Source: JAAYJM01 sp964498585
GTDB taxonomy: Bacteria; Bacteroidota; Ignavibacteria; Kapaibacteriales; UBA2268
DNA: 64,000 bases
Direction: 5' to 3'
Assembly (NCBI GenBank): GCA_964498585.1
Contig: CAZCHH010000002.1
Coordinates: 1 to 64,000 of the forward strand
Shown here: piece by piece, positions 62,064-64,000 of the stretch
Layout of the letters: each line of letters opens with the position of its first letter
Numbering within the stretch: position 1 is the stretch's first letter
Program-made: the position numbers and the translations under genes
The notes under the pieces: generated by a model
The model's input: only the letters and a program-made list of their open reading frames with translations
Databases searched by the model: none
Told to the model about the DNA's origin: nothing

Positions 62064-64000
62064 ATGAAAAAAATTATCCTTTTTATTTTAATAATCTCAA
62101 ATTTCGCTTTTGCAGAGGATTGCGGCTGGGAATGGGTGAATCCTCTTCCGCAGGGAAATGATTTAAACACCGTAGATTTTCTTAATAATGATATTGTTTT
62201 TATTACCGGTGAAAATGGAACTTTAATGAAATCAACTGATGCCGGGATTACATGGAGTATTATAGAAACTGAAACAAACGATATTATATACCGTTATTTT
62301 TTTAATCAAAACCAAATATTGTTAATTGATAATAATGATAATATTTTTCGTTCTTTTAACGGAGGTAAAAATTGGAGTGAAAAAATACAATTAACTCCTC
62401 ATCTTAATTTTGAAAGTTATCATTTCTTTGATATGAATAATGCAATTTGTTATTCTCTGAAAGACAGCATAATGTTAAAAACATCGAATTGTGGTGATTC
62501 CTGGGATACAATTAAAATTCCTCCAACAAATTATTACAGAAATCTGATGTATTTTTTTAATCAAAATATTTTTTTTATTGTTGATAAAAGTTCTTTAATA
62601 AAAACAACTGATGGTGGAATAAATTGGTCTGTTTATAGTAATAACCTACCAGATTCTACTTTAAAATCGTTATTCTTTGTTAATGAAAATATTGGATGGA
62701 TAAGTGGTTCGTATGGAAAAATTTATAAAACAACAGACGGTGGATTGAATTGGCAAAAACAAAATGTTTGCAAAAATACTGAAGAAGTTGAATATTATAA
62801 ATTCTTTGATGAAAATACTGGCTATATATTTAGCGGAAATATCTCCGGGCTTTATAAAACTACCGATGGAGGAAATCACTGGGAAATGCAAACGAGTGAG
62901 CCATATTTTGATGATGAAATCAATTCTATTTCTATTTCAGATGAAGAAGTTGTTATTGGTGTTGGAAACAGAGGAATAATCAAACGAACTACCGATAAGG
63001 GTTATAACTGGGTTAATATTAACACTGGAATGTATTACGATTTATCGGGTTGTTGTTATATTGACAAACAAACAATTTATTCACTTACATCAAATAATGT
63101 TTTCTTAATAACAACTGATGAAGGAAATACATGGAGCGAAAAAGAATTTAATATTTCAAAGGACTATAATTTTCGTTTTATTAAATTTTTTAATAAAGAT
63201 ATTGGAATAATAAATGACTCTAAAGGTAATTTCTTTAAAACAACAAATGCCGGCGATGATTGGACAAAAATCAGTTCTATATCAGACGTATCTATTCACG
63301 ACGTAGAATTTGTCAATGAACAGGTGGGTTATGTTACTTATTATTCATCAGATGGTGAGAACTATATAAAAAAAACTACTGATGGCGGGCAATATTGGGA
63401 CCACTGCAAAGCATTAAAAGATACAATAATTTATGAAATGAAATTTTTTGATGAAAACTTTGGATATGCCGCCTGTAACCATGGCATTTTCTTTAAAACT
63501 ACTGATGGTGGTCGCAACTGGAGTAAAAATATTATTGATTCTACTATTGAATTGAAAGACCTTTATTTTCTAGATGAAAATACTGGCTGGGCTAAAACCA
63601 GATATTTAAAACCCGATACAAACCAGATTTCACACATCTACTATTCACTTCTAAAAACAACCAATGGTGGCAATTCATGGACTACTCAAATTGATGGTGA
63701 ATTTTATATTACAAGTATGGATTTCTTAAATGAAAACTATGGCTGGGCTTCGACCACTAAAGCATTTGCTTTTAAAACAACAGATGGAGGCAATTACTGG
63801 GAAAAAATTCCTTCAAGCATTTCTTTGGGGCTGATTCACATCATAGATGTAGATAGTTGCTGGGCTTTGAATTACAATTTTAATAAGATGATATACTCCT
63901 GCACCGAAACAAGCGTAAAAGATACTCTTCCTATTTCCGAAAACAAAAATTTCCAAATCTTTCCCAATCCAGCTACAAACGAAATCACATTTTCCATTCC
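62064..64000 (+). CDS. YCF48-like repeat protein with T9SS sorting domain, cut by the window end
   Basis: The frame runs from the ATG at 62064 with no stop to 64000 (645 whole codons). Signal peptide IILFILIISNFAFA, then about 13 repeats ending in a TTDGGxxW-like motif (KTTDGGLNWQ, KTTDGGNHWE, KTTNGGNSWT and others), the mark of YCF48/BNR-type beta-propeller blades. The last visible residues, FQIFPNPATNEITFSI, are the start of a type A T9SS sorting domain, so only its end is missing. It should be exported to the surface. It lies after the third Cys-rich gene, as the T9SS protein at 22742 lies after copy 1. Confidence 0.85.
   Translation, partial: MKKIILFILIISNFAFAEDCGWEWVNPLPQGNDLNTVDFLNNDIVFITGENGTLMKSTDAGITWSIIETETNDIIYRYFFNQNQILLIDNNDNIFRSFNGGKNWSEKIQLTPHLNFESYHFFDMNNAICYSLKDSIMLKTSNCGDSWDTIKIPPTNYYRNLMYFFNQNIFFIVDKSSLIKTTDGGINWSVYSNNLPDSTLKSLFFVNENIGWISGSYGKIYKTTDGGLNWQKQNVCKNTEEVEYYKFFDENTGYIFSGNISGLYKTTDGGNHWEMQTSEPYFDDEINSISISDEEVVIGVGNRGIIKRTTDKGYNWVNINTGMYYDLSGCCYIDKQTIYSLTSNNVFLITTDEGNTWSEKEFNISKDYNFRFIKFFNKDIGIINDSKGNFFKTTNAGDDWTKISSISDVSIHDVEFVNEQVGYVTYYSSDGENYIKKTTDGGQYWDHCKALKDTIIYEMKFFDENFGYAACNHGIFFKTTDGGRNWSKNIIDSTIELKDLYFLDENTGWAKTRYLKPDTNQISHIYYSLLKTTNGGNSWTTQIDGEFYITSMDFLNENYGWASTTKAFAFKTTDGGNYWEKIPSSISLGLIHIIDVDSCWALNYNFNKMIYSCTETSVKDTLPISENKNFQIFPNPATNEITFSI

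Overview
The window is an AT-rich chromosomal segment from a member of the Bacteroidota/Chlorobiota/Ignavibacteriota (FCB) group. The evidence is: three proteins with C-terminal type IX secretion (T9SS) sorting domains, TonB-dependent receptors, a BshA bacillithiol glycosyltransferase, an atpD-atpC pair away from other ATP synthase genes, and upstream boxes of the form TAnnTTTG (two with a TTG exactly 20 nt upstream). A 10-N run at 21691-21700 shows it is a scaffold, probably a metagenome bin. I cannot fix the genus; a Kapaibacteria- or Ignavibacteria-like lineage would fit.

Layout. 1-9.0 kb: a gene tail, then minus-strand operons trmB-murE and atpD-atpC-guaB-Xaa-Pro peptidase-glycosyltransferase. 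9.1-16.4 kb: MlaE-like permease, accC, tRNA-Leu(CAA), tRNA-Val(UAC), a NifU-like scaffold, an ion transporter, prfB with an intact programmed frameshift, and a DUF374 acyltransferase. 16.6-25 kb: secreted proteins, a C1 peptidase/aromatic amino acid lyase operon whose lyase has Cys in place of the MIO serine, and a cluster of Cys-rich secreted proteins around a T9SS protein. 25-36.4 kb: a YefM/YoeB-like module with a frameshifted toxin, lnt, HPr, a NuoG-like protein, recR-ebfC, pspA-ybjN, a PP2C phosphatase with dapA, and ispH. 36.9-52 kb: M20 peptidase, large T9SS and TonB proteins, a RelE-type toxin-antitoxin pair, leuCD. 52-64 kb: a transposase remnant, yigZ, bshA, a hybrid sensor, SRAP, PASTA, an aminotransferase, rsmI, and a third Cys-rich protein followed by a YCF48-like T9SS protein that runs off the window.

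The genes are mostly housekeeping (wall, ATP, purine, isoprenoid, lysine/DAP and leucine synthesis, translation, lipoprotein maturation) with a strong cell-surface component. No phage, CRISPR array or complete insertion sequence is visible.

The most unusual layer is between genes. Nearly every long intergenic region carries short palindromic repeats from several families: GTCATTCTGA elements, AGATG...CATCT hairpins, GTAGAGA...TCTCTAC palindromes, CATTTGGGC/GCCCAAATG, TTCCCAAG/CTTGGGAA, and MITE-like elements with 10-31 bp terminal inverted repeats. Several keep fixed outer arms while the inner arms differ between copies yet stay complementary. The best candidates for something undescribed are the Cys-rich secreted family paired with T9SS propeller-like proteins, the variant MIO lyase, and the compensating hairpin families.
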